Assembly: GCA_963813345.1 (NCBI GenBank)
Contig: CAWEYR010000030.1
Coordinates: 248,001-312,000, forward strand
Source: CAWDDA01 sp963813345
GTDB taxonomy: Bacteria > Acidobacteriota > Blastocatellia > RBC074
DNA: 64,000 bases
Reading direction: 5' to 3'
The position numbers were made by a program, and so were the translations under genes. Below, in pieces: positions 1 to 7,616 of this stretch; the first letter of the stretch is position 1, and each line of letters starts with the position of its first letter. Under the pieces are notes generated by a model that worked only from the letters and a program-made list of their open reading frames with translations, searched no databases and was not told where the DNA came from.

Positions 1-69
1 TGCGAAATCGCCAACCGGATTCTTGATGAGATCGTCGCGCTCAGAAAGAAGTCTGATGAACGGCGATAG
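1..69 (+). CDS. coaBC: CoaBC C-terminal end (partial)
   Basis: The window opens inside a reading frame whose last 22 codons end at a TAG at 67-69. The peptide contains ANRILDEIVAL, which resembles the conserved C-terminal helix of CoaBC (phosphopantothenoylcysteine decarboxylase / phosphopantothenate-cysteine ligase, coenzyme A synthesis), commonly of the form ADxILDxI. The following uracil-DNA glycosylase starts inside this frame. Only the tail is visible, so the call rests on a short motif and remains tentative. Confidence 0.5.
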   Translation, partial: CEIANRILDEIVALRKKSDERR

Positions 70-808
70 CAACCTTCGTGCGGAACTTGCAGAGATCGCG
101 ACTCAGATAAAGGAGCATCTGCGCTACCGTCACGAGCTTGGCATAGATGTTATCGAAGCGCAGCGAGTGTTGCTACAAAGAGTGGCACTTTCACAGCCTG
201 CTGCCCATGAACTGGTAGAACCTCTCGTCGAATCTTCTGTTGAACGCGGTGTCGAATCCCTTGAAGACATTCGACGTGATCTCGGCGACTGTCGCAGGTG
301 CAAGCTCTGGCAAACCCGAACCAATATCGTTTTCGGTGAAGGAAATCCGAAAGCTGAGTTGATGTTTGTAGGTGAAGGACCGGGAGCGGATGAAGACGCG
401 AGTGGCCGGCCCTTTGTTGGCCGCGCGGGCCAGCTTCTGACGAGAATGATCGAGGCGATCAAGCTGCGCCGTGAAGACGTCTACATCGCAAATGTCGTGA
501 AATCACGGCCTCCCGACAATCGTGCTCCCGAGAAGGACGAAGCGGATGCCTGTAGTCCATTCCTGTTTCGTCAGATTGCGGCGATCAATCCTCGGTTGAT
601 TGTGACTTTGGGCAATCCTGCAACCCAGGCGTTGCTTCAGACGAAAGTGGGGATCACCAGACTCAGAGGCGAGATTCAGACCTATCCCCGCATACCATCA
701 ATCAAGGTAATACCAACCTACCATCCCGCTTACTTGCTGCGGTCCCCGGATAAGAAGAAAGACACGTGGGAGGACCTGAAGAGGGTCCAGGCATTTTTGA
801 ACGCGTAG
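56..808 (+). CDS. Family 4 uracil-DNA glycosylase
   Basis: This protein removes uracil from DNA to start base-excision repair. It has about 250 residues. The N-terminal ~75 residues are a variable extension. The catalytic region contains GEGPGADED near residues 106-114 (the GEGPGxxE motif of family 4) and the HPAYLL motif near residue 223. Family 4 enzymes bind a [4Fe-4S] cluster through four cysteines. Here C79, C82 and C166 are present, but the usual KCRPP motif reads KSRPP, so the third ligand is Ser150. I chose ATG 56 because the frame from TTG 23 or ATG 26 would overlap coaBC more and adds no conserved residues. The start lies 14 bases before the coaBC stop, which suggests translational coupling. 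The gene is convergent with the ligase gene at 916-2295, and a degenerate palindrome separates them. Confidence 0.9.
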   Translation: MNGDSNLRAELAEIATQIKEHLRYRHELGIDVIEAQRVLLQRVALSQPAAHELVEPLVESSVERGVESLEDIRRDLGDCRRCKLWQTRTNIVFGEGNPKAELMFVGEGPGADEDASGRPFVGRAGQLLTRMIEAIKLRREDVYIANVVKSRPPDNRAPEKDEADACSPFLFRQIAAINPRLIVTLGNPATQALLQTKVGITRLRGEIQTYPRIPSIKVIPTYHPAYLLRSPDKKKDTWEDLKRVQAFLNA

Positions 809-912
809 TACTGGAGTGCCAGGCTCGGCAGCCGCTTTCAGTGCCCGAATCGCGAAATCACTAACGCGGGAGCACTACAAGCGCCGCCTGAAGCCGCGGC
901 ACTCCAAATACG
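809..912. repeat. Degenerate palindrome, family C, between convergent genes
   Basis: The spacer carries GGAGTGCC and CAGCCGCTTT on the left, and CGCCGCCTGAAGCCGC followed by GGCACTCCAAATA on the right. Together they make an imperfect inverted repeat. It resembles the perfect copy at 41535-41624, which also begins and ends with GGAGTGC/GCACTCCAAA. It lies between two converging genes and could fold as a bidirectional terminator-like structure, although no U-tract is evident. Confidence 0.55.
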
Positions 913-915
913 GCG

Positions 916-2295
916 CTAGCTCTCGACGCTTGCGGGGATTGCTTCTGGTTCACGTCTTGACTGTGAGATCCGTTTCCTCTTTCTTATCGTTCGCCTCTGT
1001 CGTTCCCTTTTCATAGTCGCGAGTGCGGCAAGGGCGAGGAACATCTGCGCGTTCGAAGTAACCTGCAGATTGAAATCGACCAGGCTGTGAACCACGATTC
1101 CAAAGCATCCGGTCAGCGCTCCGATTGCAATCGCACGCCGATGAAGGTCCTCAGTTCCAGTCGCTTTCAACCCTCGTACTACCAGGATCACCAGGAAAAG
1201 AACGGCAAGTACGCTTCCTATCACTCCGGCATCGGCCAGGATCTGAAGGTAGTCATTGTGTGCCTGTTCGACGCGTTGCGTACCTGAGCTGAGATCGTAT
1301 TGCGTGAACGCAACCTGATAAGCACCAAGACCAACCCCGGCGACCGGATGCCGCTTGACCATTTCCCACGTCGCTTGCCAGATATCGCGACGGTTGTATC
1401 TTTCGTTGTTCAGAAGCTCCTGCGTCCAGGTATCCTGAGCCTGAGCAAAGTTGGCGATCAATCGTTCAGATCCAACCAGCAGTATCGCGACCAGCACAGT
1501 GCCTGCGCCAAGACCGACTACACCACCAGCCCTCACTAAGCCCCGGACGCGCGATGGCTCTTGAGACTTCGATTCCTTGCCGACTGTAAAGGCCACCAGC
1601 GCAAGAAAAATGAACTGAGCTCCGAGCGCCATAACACCACCTCGAGAGGCGGAGAGTACGAGACCCGCGCACATGATCAGTACACCACAAACATGTACCG
1701 CCATCATTTCCAGACGCACACTGCGCACAATAACTGCTGCGCTCGCGAGTCCGATGCCCATCTCGAGAAAGCCGGCGAAGTGATTTCGATTGACGAACGG
1801 ACCGAAAACGCCGCGCTTCCAGAGGGCGCGACCAACATAGTTCTGACCGACGCCGATGAGTGCGATAACGATGCAGACACCGAGAATCACTCTGACGGCG
1901 ACTTTGCGGCGCTCATCGGTGTCGACAAACGTCGCGAACATCGCAAAGAACAGAATCGATGCGAAAAGCTTGATGCAGGCCTGCATCGTCAGATAGCGGT
2001 CAAAGCTGATTGTTTCTCTTCCTGAGATTTCGCTCTCAAGTGCGGCCGGGAGCATCTGCGCGATCGGCAGCATCTGAATGACACCGTAGGCGAGCAGCGC
2101 GAGCATCGGAATGAGCAGTGGGTTTGGTTCGAATCTGAGTTCGCCGTCGCGAAGAATCAGAACCACCCAGAGTATCGCAGTCGCAAAGACCCAGACTTCC
2201 CAGAGCGCGGTCGACCAGACTTCAACAGACCCGTAGGGAAGAGGTGTAAGAATCAGCAGAACCAGAAGTGATACGTAAATCAGTCTTTCGAGAAT
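916..2295 (-). CDS. O-antigen ligase / Wzy-like membrane protein
   Basis: This is a polytopic inner-membrane protein of about 459 residues with roughly ten hydrophobic segments. It carries the Wzy_C-type periplasmic signature, HPVAGVGLGAYQ followed by EQAHNDYLQILADAG, near residues 300-345. Such proteins polymerise repeat units or ligate polysaccharide to an acceptor. The frame opens at GTG 2166, but 43 more codons upstream encode a typical family N-terminus (LERLIYVSLL, then TPLPYGSVEVW) with no ATG, GTG or TTG. A strong Shine-Dalgarno (GAAGGAG) lies 8 bases before ATT 2293-2295, so I infer an ATT start. The gene lies 30 bases downstream of the TPR gene on the same strand and probably shares its transcript. 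A second ligase-like gene lies at 25592-26972. Confidence 0.8.
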   Translation of the reverse strand: MLERLIYVSLLVLLILTPLPYGSVEVWSTALWEVWVFATAILWVVLILRDGELRFEPNPLLIPMLALLAYGVIQMLPIAQMLPAALESEISGRETISFDRYLTMQACIKLFASILFFAMFATFVDTDERRKVAVRVILGVCIVIALIGVGQNYVGRALWKRGVFGPFVNRNHFAGFLEMGIGLASAAVIVRSVRLEMMAVHVCGVLIMCAGLVLSASRGGVMALGAQFIFLALVAFTVGKESKSQEPSRVRGLVRAGGVVGLGAGTVLVAILLVGSERLIANFAQAQDTWTQELLNNERYNRRDIWQATWEMVKRHPVAGVGLGAYQVAFTQYDLSSGTQRVEQAHNDYLQILADAGVIGSVLAVLFLVILVVRGLKATGTEDLHRRAIAIGALTGCFGIVVHSLVDFNLQVTSNAQMFLALAALATMKRERQRRTIRKRKRISQSRREPEAIPASVES

Positions 2296-2325
2296 GGCCG
2301 TATCTCCTTCATAGGACTCGTTGAA

Positions 2326-3649
2326 CTATCGCTTCTCGACGAGCTTGAAATCGTCGAGCCAAAGCCGCCCTTCGAACGGGCACGGAGGATCAGGGCATCC
2401 CGGGCGGTGGACCGTGACTGTGACCGCGTCAGTTTCGGAAGTCGTCGTGAAATCGAGCGTGTAGTACTTCCAGTCCGTGTCGCCATTTGGCAATTGGGGC
2501 AGGCTGGACGTCAGTCGCTCAGCCTTGCCGGCATCAGTCACTACAAGCTGCGGATTCGTCAGGTTTTGCAACCCGCGCGACCGAGCGGCGAAGCTCAAAT
2601 GATATACGGTTGATCGCTTTACTCGGACCGTTTGCGATGCAAAGAGCACGCCGGTGTTCTCGCGTACGTTGAAGCCCGATCGGAACGCGAATGATCCCCG
2701 TCTTCTTGACCTGATTATCGAGCGAATTGGTCACGTCGCGCTGTTGCGTAATCTTCCACATCAGGAAAGGCGTCACTGAGTTGAGTGTAATCGGGCGTTC
2801 GAAGTCTCCATTCGAAAGCAAAGATCCGCTGTCGGGTTCCGGATGCTCGGTCTGCTTGGCCTCGAACCACACAGCAAACGCATCGGAAAGTCGATCGTTC
2901 TTGATCAACGACTCGGCGACCGTTCTGACGCTATCCGGGTGCGCGTTCTCGTTGAACGCGTTCTCCCGCCAGATATCAAGCGCATCATTCGCCTTTCCGC
3001 GATCGATGAGAAAAGAGACAAACTGGGCGCGAATTGATTCGGGAGGCTCGAGTACGCGCGCCATTGCCTTACCATCACCATCAAATGTCTGCCATGCGTA
3101 ATCGAAGATGAGGGTAAGCGAAGATGGGCGGCTTTTCAGGGCGTCACGGAATTCATTGAATGCGCCGGTACTGTCTCCGTTGCGCAGCAGATAATTCCCA
3201 AGAGCCCAGTGAGGATCAAAGTGGTTTGGAGCAAGCGCGGTGGCTCTTTCAAGTGCTTGACGCGCTTCGGCGGCCTCTCCCTTGCGATCGAGAGCACGAC
3301 CGAGTGCGAGCCACATTCGGTAATCCAGGGGGCTCAATTGCGTTGAAAGACGGAGCTCATCGACGGCGGCATTGAGCATCGTCTCATTGAAATCGCTCGA
3401 CGCCACACTGAGAAATACACCACCAGTGCCGTATCGAACGACCGGGTCTTCTGGAGCGTACTTGCGCGCGATCTCGACGCCTTCGACTTGCGTCTCCGGA
3501 GCGAGCTCAGCCGCGCGCTGGACATAGGTCATAACACTCGCGCCAACGGCCGTGCGAATGATGAGCCAGCACAAAAAGCCGAGAGCTGCGACCAGGACGG
3601 GAACCACTATGAGACGCACTGGGATGGGACGCAAAGGGAGAGTCGTCAT
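2326..3649 (-). CDS. TPR-repeat membrane protein with C-terminal sugar-binding-like domain (frameshifted)
   Basis: An N-terminal transmembrane segment (LIVVPVLVAALGFLCW) is followed by TPR-like helical repeats around residues 60-270 (for example ALGRALDRKGEAAEARQAL and HWALGNYLLRNGDSTGA). The C-terminal part starts SNGDFERPI and looks like a beta-sandwich carbohydrate-binding fold. The frame breaks near 2696-2699: reading past one extra base in the C run restores KTGSFAFRSGFNVRENTGVLFASQ, which continues to the stop at 2326. ATG 3649 is preferred over the upstream TTG 3685 because it starts the basic-hydrophobic N-terminus. TPR proteins of this kind often accompany Wzy-type ligases and may organise the polysaccharide assembly complex. 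The partner ligase follows directly. Confidence 0.7.
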
Positions 3650-3692
3650 GACGCAAACCGAGCCTACCGTATTGCGTTTTGACAAGCAAGAA

Positions 3693-3838
3693 TCAGGGGT
3701 CAGGGATCAGGGGTCAGGGGTCAGTGGTAGTGGAGTTCAAGCTTCAGCTTGCTCGTGGCACGCTAGTCGCGAAGAGCAAGCTGAAGCTTGAACTCCATGA
3801 CCACCGACCACTGACCCCTGACCCCTGACCACTGCCCC
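3693..3838. repeat. Family A palindrome with GGGGTCA flanks
   Basis: A perfect 24-bp inverted repeat (3731-3754 and 3774-3797; left arm TGGAGTTCAAGCTTCAGCTT plus GCTC) encloses a 19-base loop. On the left it is flanked by several GGGGTCA-like heptamers, and on the right by the complementary TGACCCC units, so the whole 146 bp folds on itself. It lies between the divergent TPR gene and the Wza gene, upstream of the Wza promoter candidate. Related copies lie at 7464-7615, 29174-29230 and 51073-51199. Confidence 0.9.
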
Positions 3839-3841
3839 TAA

Positions 3842-3870
3842 TTGACAGTCATAACCCTATCGTCCATACT
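3842..3870 (+). promoter_or_regulatory. Sigma-70-like promoter for the export operon
   Basis: A perfect TTGACA (3842-3847) is followed after 17 bases by CATACT (3865-3870). This is good -35/-10 geometry for a housekeeping sigma factor. Transcription would begin near 3877, leaving a 5' leader of about 30 bases that contains TTAGGAGG just before ATG 3909. It would drive the wza-wzc genes. This is sequence evidence only. Confidence 0.6.
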
Positions 3871-3908
3871 TATTTATCGTGCCCCGCCAGTGTTTCTTAG
3901 GAGGATTT

Positions 3909-4946
3909 ATGCGCCTGATCACCGTCCACAAGCATCTCTTCTTCCGACTTCTGGTGGCCGTACTCCTGGCGCCGGCTTTGACTTCAGGACAGGAGCCGAT
4001 TAGTCCGAAGCCGACCACACAGGCTCCCAATCAGTCTTACAAGATTGGCATTGGAGACATCCTCATGATTCGCGTCTTTGGTCACGTCGAGTTGGGAGGA
4101 GAGTATCCAGTGAACAATCACGGGAACATACGCCTGCCCTTTTTTGAAGAGATGCCAGCCTCGTGCCGCAGCGAACTCGAGGTCGCCACAGAGATCGCTG
4201 AAAAGTTACGCAGATATCTGCGCAATCCTCAAGTCGATGTGATAGTGAAAGAGTACCGCAGCCAGCCGGTGTCGGTCATCGGTGCGATCGTTCATCCAAG
4301 CCGATTCCAGCTGCAACGCCGCGCGCGGCTTCTGGAGATTATTGCGAATGCCGGCGGGCCGTCACCAAATGCGGGCACCACGGTCTTTGTCATCCACAAT
4401 CCTGAACAGTCGGCGTGCGGGCGCGACACCACAGATGATGTAGACAAGCCCCGCGTTGAGAACACGTCAGGAGAAGCTGGCGCCACGCCCGGTGTCGCGA
4501 CCGAAGTCGCGGGCCCGTTGCTTTCGACCTACAAACTGCGAGACCTGATGACCGGGTCGCTGGATGTGAACCACTATGTTCAGCCCGGAGATGTAATCAG
4601 CATTCCGGAAGCTGACAAGGTCTATATTACTGGTGAGGTATTGCGGCCGGGGCCAGTCGCGCTGACGGGTGGGCTGACGTTGTTGACCGCGATTTCTCAC
4701 GCCGGAGGTTTCCTGGGCGAGGCCGATAAGAACGGGGTTCGAATCATAAGACCGGGGCCCGACGGAAAACGACTGGAGACGATAGTTAGAGGTGGCGACA
4801 TCGAGAAGCGCAAAATTGACGATCCGCTTCTTCAGGCAAATGATCTGATTCATGTTCCGAGCTCGTTCATAAAGAACGTTCGCAAGAGCCTGTATCAGAT
4901 AGTGCCGTCGACAGTTTCGGCACTTCCGATATTGATCTTGCCCTGA
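3909..4946 (+). CDS. Wza-like polysaccharide export protein
   Basis: Polysaccharide export protein of 345 residues. The start at ATG 3909 is fixed by the Shine-Dalgarno TTAGGAGG six bases upstream; an in-frame GTG at 3879 is rejected for that reason. A signal peptide covers residues 1 to about 28 (RLLVAVLLAPALTSG). The poly-export domain follows (YKIGIGDILMIRVFG, then the NHGNIRLPFFEEM region), with two SLBB-like segments: one around VSVIGAIVHPSRFQ, the other around VYITGEVLRPGPVALTGG. Such proteins form the outer-membrane or periplasmic part of the capsule/EPS export channel and work with the Wzc-like kinase encoded next. A low-complexity stretch (about residues 160-190) separates the two SLBB segments. 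Confidence 0.9.
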   Translation: MRLITVHKHLFFRLLVAVLLAPALTSGQEPISPKPTTQAPNQSYKIGIGDILMIRVFGHVELGGEYPVNNHGNIRLPFFEEMPASCRSELEVATEIAEKLRRYLRNPQVDVIVKEYRSQPVSVIGAIVHPSRFQLQRRARLLEIIANAGGPSPNAGTTVFVIHNPEQSACGRDTTDDVDKPRVENTSGEAGATPGVATEVAGPLLSTYKLRDLMTGSLDVNHYVQPGDVISIPEADKVYITGEVLRPGPVALTGGLTLLTAISHAGGFLGEADKNGVRIIRPGPDGKRLETIVRGGDIEKRKIDDPLLQANDLIHVPSSFIKNVRKSLYQIVPSTVSALPILILP

Positions 4947-5017
4947 AGTGCGTCAATTTCGTAAAGGGCGGCTCGCTCGCCCTTGAACAACAACTGTTTG
5001 AGACTGGTTGAGAGCTG

Positions 5018-7324
5018 ATGCAGGACGAAGCGAAGACGAGACTTGTAACCGTTGATGAACAAGCTTCTGCACTGGATGTGCGTCGTGATTACCAATATGG
5101 TCGCGGCGGCGCGACTACTCCTGAAGAGACGCATCTTCGTGACTACTGGCGAATCATTCGCCGCCGTCTCTGGGTGCCGATTACTGTCGTTGCTGTTGCA
5201 GTCACACTGACCACCCTGACTATGTTGCGATCGCCGTCGATCTACGAAGGTAAGACGACGGTTCAGATCGATCAGCAGGATCGCGTCGTCGATTTCAAAG
5301 ATTTCTCCATCAATATGGGGAACAGCGACCCCAATTACATCAACACTGAACTTCGAAACCTGCAAGGCCAGCGAATTGCCTACCTGGTTGCAAAGACGCT
5401 CGATCTTGAGCATAACAAGGCATTCCTTGGTGGAGAGCTGATCGCCGGCGCAAGGCCGGTGCTCCATGTGGCCGAGGGTGAAACGGACGAGATTGCAGAG
5501 ATGGTTCGTCTTGAGACGATCCTCGGTGTCCTTCAGGGTGGCGTGAATATTACTCCCGTCCGCGATACCCGGCTCGTCGAGATCCGTTTCCGGCACGAGG
5601 ACCCCGAGATCGCACGCAAGGTCTCGGCGACCTGGGCCGAAGCCTTCATAAAGAACACTCTCGACAGCCGTTACAAGGCGTCGCGCGATTCGGTTCAGTT
5701 TCTCGAAAAGTCAATCTCGGATTACAAAATCAAGGTCAGGGAGGCCTCCGAGAAGCTTCACAATTATCAGCGCGAGAATGAGTTCATAGATTTCGGCAAA
5801 GACGAGAACATGGTTCTCAAGCGGCTTTCAGCGCTTAACTCGATGCTGCTGGAATCTGAGGATGAACGCAAAAAGGTCCAGGCCGCGTATGAAGCCAGCA
5901 AGACAGCCTCGGATAGCGGTGAGCTTATCGAGATTCAACGAGACGAGGCGATCATCAATCTGAACAAGCGACTGACTGAAACGAAGCAGGAGAGAGCGCA
6001 ATTACTTGTCAAATACACCGAAGAGTGGCCTGCGGTTCAAGCAGTCGCCGAGCAAATCAAGCATCTCGAAGGCGAACTCAAGGCGCAACAGGGACGGATT
6101 CTTTCGAGCATTGAAACAAAATACCGGCAAGCTGTGTCACGCGAAGGCTCGATCCGTAGCGATTATGTAAAGCAACGCTCCGAAGTACTCTCGCAGAGCG
6201 ATGTCGCGGTCGCCGCCAAGCTTCTCCAGCAGGAGATCGATGCCAGTCAGGTGATGCTAAACAAGCTCATGGAGAGCCAATCGCAGGTCGAGGTCTCGGC
6301 TGGAGGTCTCAAGAGTAATATTCGCGTGACGGAGGAAGCGACGCTGCCGCGTTCACCAGTTGCGCCCAAGAGACTCAATAACATCCTTCTCAGCTTTGCT
6401 CTTGCGCTTATTGGCGGTATCGGACTCGTCCTCTTTCTCGACTACATAAACAACAAGATCGAGTCGGTAGATGACGTCGACCGCTACCTGCACCTGCCGG
6501 CGCTTGGAGTGATTCCGGTTTTTGAAGGCGGAAAATCCCGCAAGGTCCTCGGACGTGCGAATGGAGCAAATGATGGCGAAAGCAAGGGGCTTATTCCGGC
6601 TCCGGTAAAAGGTGGACATGTGATTCTCACGGACGCAGAAGCCACTTCACCGCTTGCCGAAAGCTACCGTCAGTTGCGCACGTCATTGCTGCTTTCATCA
6701 GCGGGACATGCACCAAAGACTCTGCTCATAACAAGCTGTCAGCCAGCCGAAGGAAAGACCACGACGAGCGTCAATACTGCGATCTCGCTCGCGCAGACAG
6801 GCGCCGCTGTTCTGATCGTCGACGCAGATTTGCGCCGGCCGCGCGTGCACAAGATCTTCGGACTTAAGAATACCGCGGGGTTGTGCAATTGCCTTACGGG
6901 TGATGCCGACCTGACTTCATTGATTCAGGTTGCGATGCCGAATCTCTACGTGCTGCCAGTTGGACCGCTTCCGCCAAATCCGGCAGAGCTTCTCGGTTCT
7001 CCAAAGATGAAGCAACTGGTGGATACATTCGCGCAGAACTTCGATTATGTTGTTATCGATTCGCCACCGGTAGCATCGTTTGCCGATAGCCTGATTCTTT
7101 CAAGTCTCGTTGACGGAGTCATCATCGTCATCAAAGGCGGAGTTACCCCGAGAGAGATGGGGCAACGCACGAAGGCCCTTCTTCAGTCGGTGGGAGCAAG
7201 AATTCTGGGGGTGGTCGTTAACCAGATAAAGCTGCAGCCGCACGATTACTATTACTACTCCACTTATTACACTCAGTACTACTACGGCGAGGGAAGCGGC
7301 GAGAAGAAGAAGGGTGAAGGCTGA
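5018..7324 (+). CDS. Wzc-like polysaccharide co-polymerase / tyrosine autokinase
   Basis: 768 residues. A Wzz domain occupies roughly residues 40-170 with a first transmembrane segment (LWVPITVVAVAVTLTTLTML). A long coiled coil (residues 220-440) follows, then the proline-rich LPRSPVAPKRLNN motif and a second membrane segment (LLSFALALIGGIGLVLFL). The cytoplasmic BY-kinase domain carries Walker A (PAEGKTTT, near residue 578), Walker A' (LIVDADLRRPRV) and Walker B (VVIDSPP). The C-terminus is a tyrosine cluster (DYYYYSTYYTQYYY) expected to be autophosphorylated. The protein controls chain length and export of the polysaccharide together with Wza. It starts 71 bases after wza, probably in the same operon. 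Confidence 0.95.
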   Translation: MQDEAKTRLVTVDEQASALDVRRDYQYGRGGATTPEETHLRDYWRIIRRRLWVPITVVAVAVTLTTLTMLRSPSIYEGKTTVQIDQQDRVVDFKDFSINMGNSDPNYINTELRNLQGQRIAYLVAKTLDLEHNKAFLGGELIAGARPVLHVAEGETDEIAEMVRLETILGVLQGGVNITPVRDTRLVEIRFRHEDPEIARKVSATWAEAFIKNTLDSRYKASRDSVQFLEKSISDYKIKVREASEKLHNYQRENEFIDFGKDENMVLKRLSALNSMLLESEDERKKVQAAYEASKTASDSGELIEIQRDEAIINLNKRLTETKQERAQLLVKYTEEWPAVQAVAEQIKHLEGELKAQQGRILSSIETKYRQAVSREGSIRSDYVKQRSEVLSQSDVAVAAKLLQQEIDASQVMLNKLMESQSQVEVSAGGLKSNIRVTEEATLPRSPVAPKRLNNILLSFALALIGGIGLVLFLDYINNKIESVDDVDRYLHLPALGVIPVFEGGKSRKVLGRANGANDGESKGLIPAPVKGGHVILTDAEATSPLAESYRQLRTSLLLSSAGHAPKTLLITSCQPAEGKTTTSVNTAISLAQTGAAVLIVDADLRRPRVHKIFGLKNTAGLCNCLTGDADLTSLIQVAMPNLYVLPVGPLPPNPAELLGSPKMKQLVDTFAQNFDYVVIDSPPVASFADSLILSSLVDGVIIVIKGGVTPREMGQRTKALLQSVGARILGVVVNQIKLQPHDYYYYSTYYTQYYYGEGSGEKKKGEG

Positions 7325-7411
7325 CCCGGCCGCGACTAAAAACAATTCCTACCTCCTCGCGTTTCCCCGGTGTGAGAAAATATAGCTTGCGGCCCTGACA
7401 GCATCCGAAGC

Positions 7412-7433
7412 TGCCTCGACACGAGGTTTCCTT
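7412..7433 (+). terminator. Weak terminator-like hairpin after the tyrosine kinase gene
   Basis: The 290-base spacer between 7325 and 7616 holds no gene. A short stem CCTCG-ACA-CGAGG is followed by TTTCCTT, the only terminator-like element seen. The rest of the spacer from 7464 is the family A repeat. The stem is only five base pairs, so the call is weak. Confidence 0.25.
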
Positions 7434-7463
7434 AATGGTCGATTGATGGAAGAAGTGTGTGAA

Positions 7464-7615
7464 GAGGGGTCAGGGGCCAGGGGTCGGTGGTCAGTGGTCT
7501 GGAGTTCAAGCTTTAGCTTGCTCGTTAGTAGTTCGATTCGAGACGAGCAAGCTAAAGCTTGAACTCCAACTCCGACCCCTGACCCCTGACCCCTGACCCC
7601 TGACCCCTGACCCCT
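7464..7615. repeat. Family A palindrome followed by six GACCCCT tandem units
   Basis: A perfect 26-bp inverted repeat (7500-7525 / 7543-7568, core GGAGTTCAAGCTTTAGCTTG) is bounded on the left by GGGGTCA-like units. On the right, six exact tandem copies of GACCCCT run from 7574 to 7615. The array ends one base before the ATG of the first asnB gene, so that gene has no room for a normal ribosome-binding site. Confidence 0.95.
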
Positions 7616-7616
7616 T

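Noticed and set aside
7574..7615. Six GACCCCT copies considered as a CRISPR-like array
   Set aside because: The units are 7 bp with no spacers and there are no cas genes. They are a simple tandem repeat joined to a palindrome.
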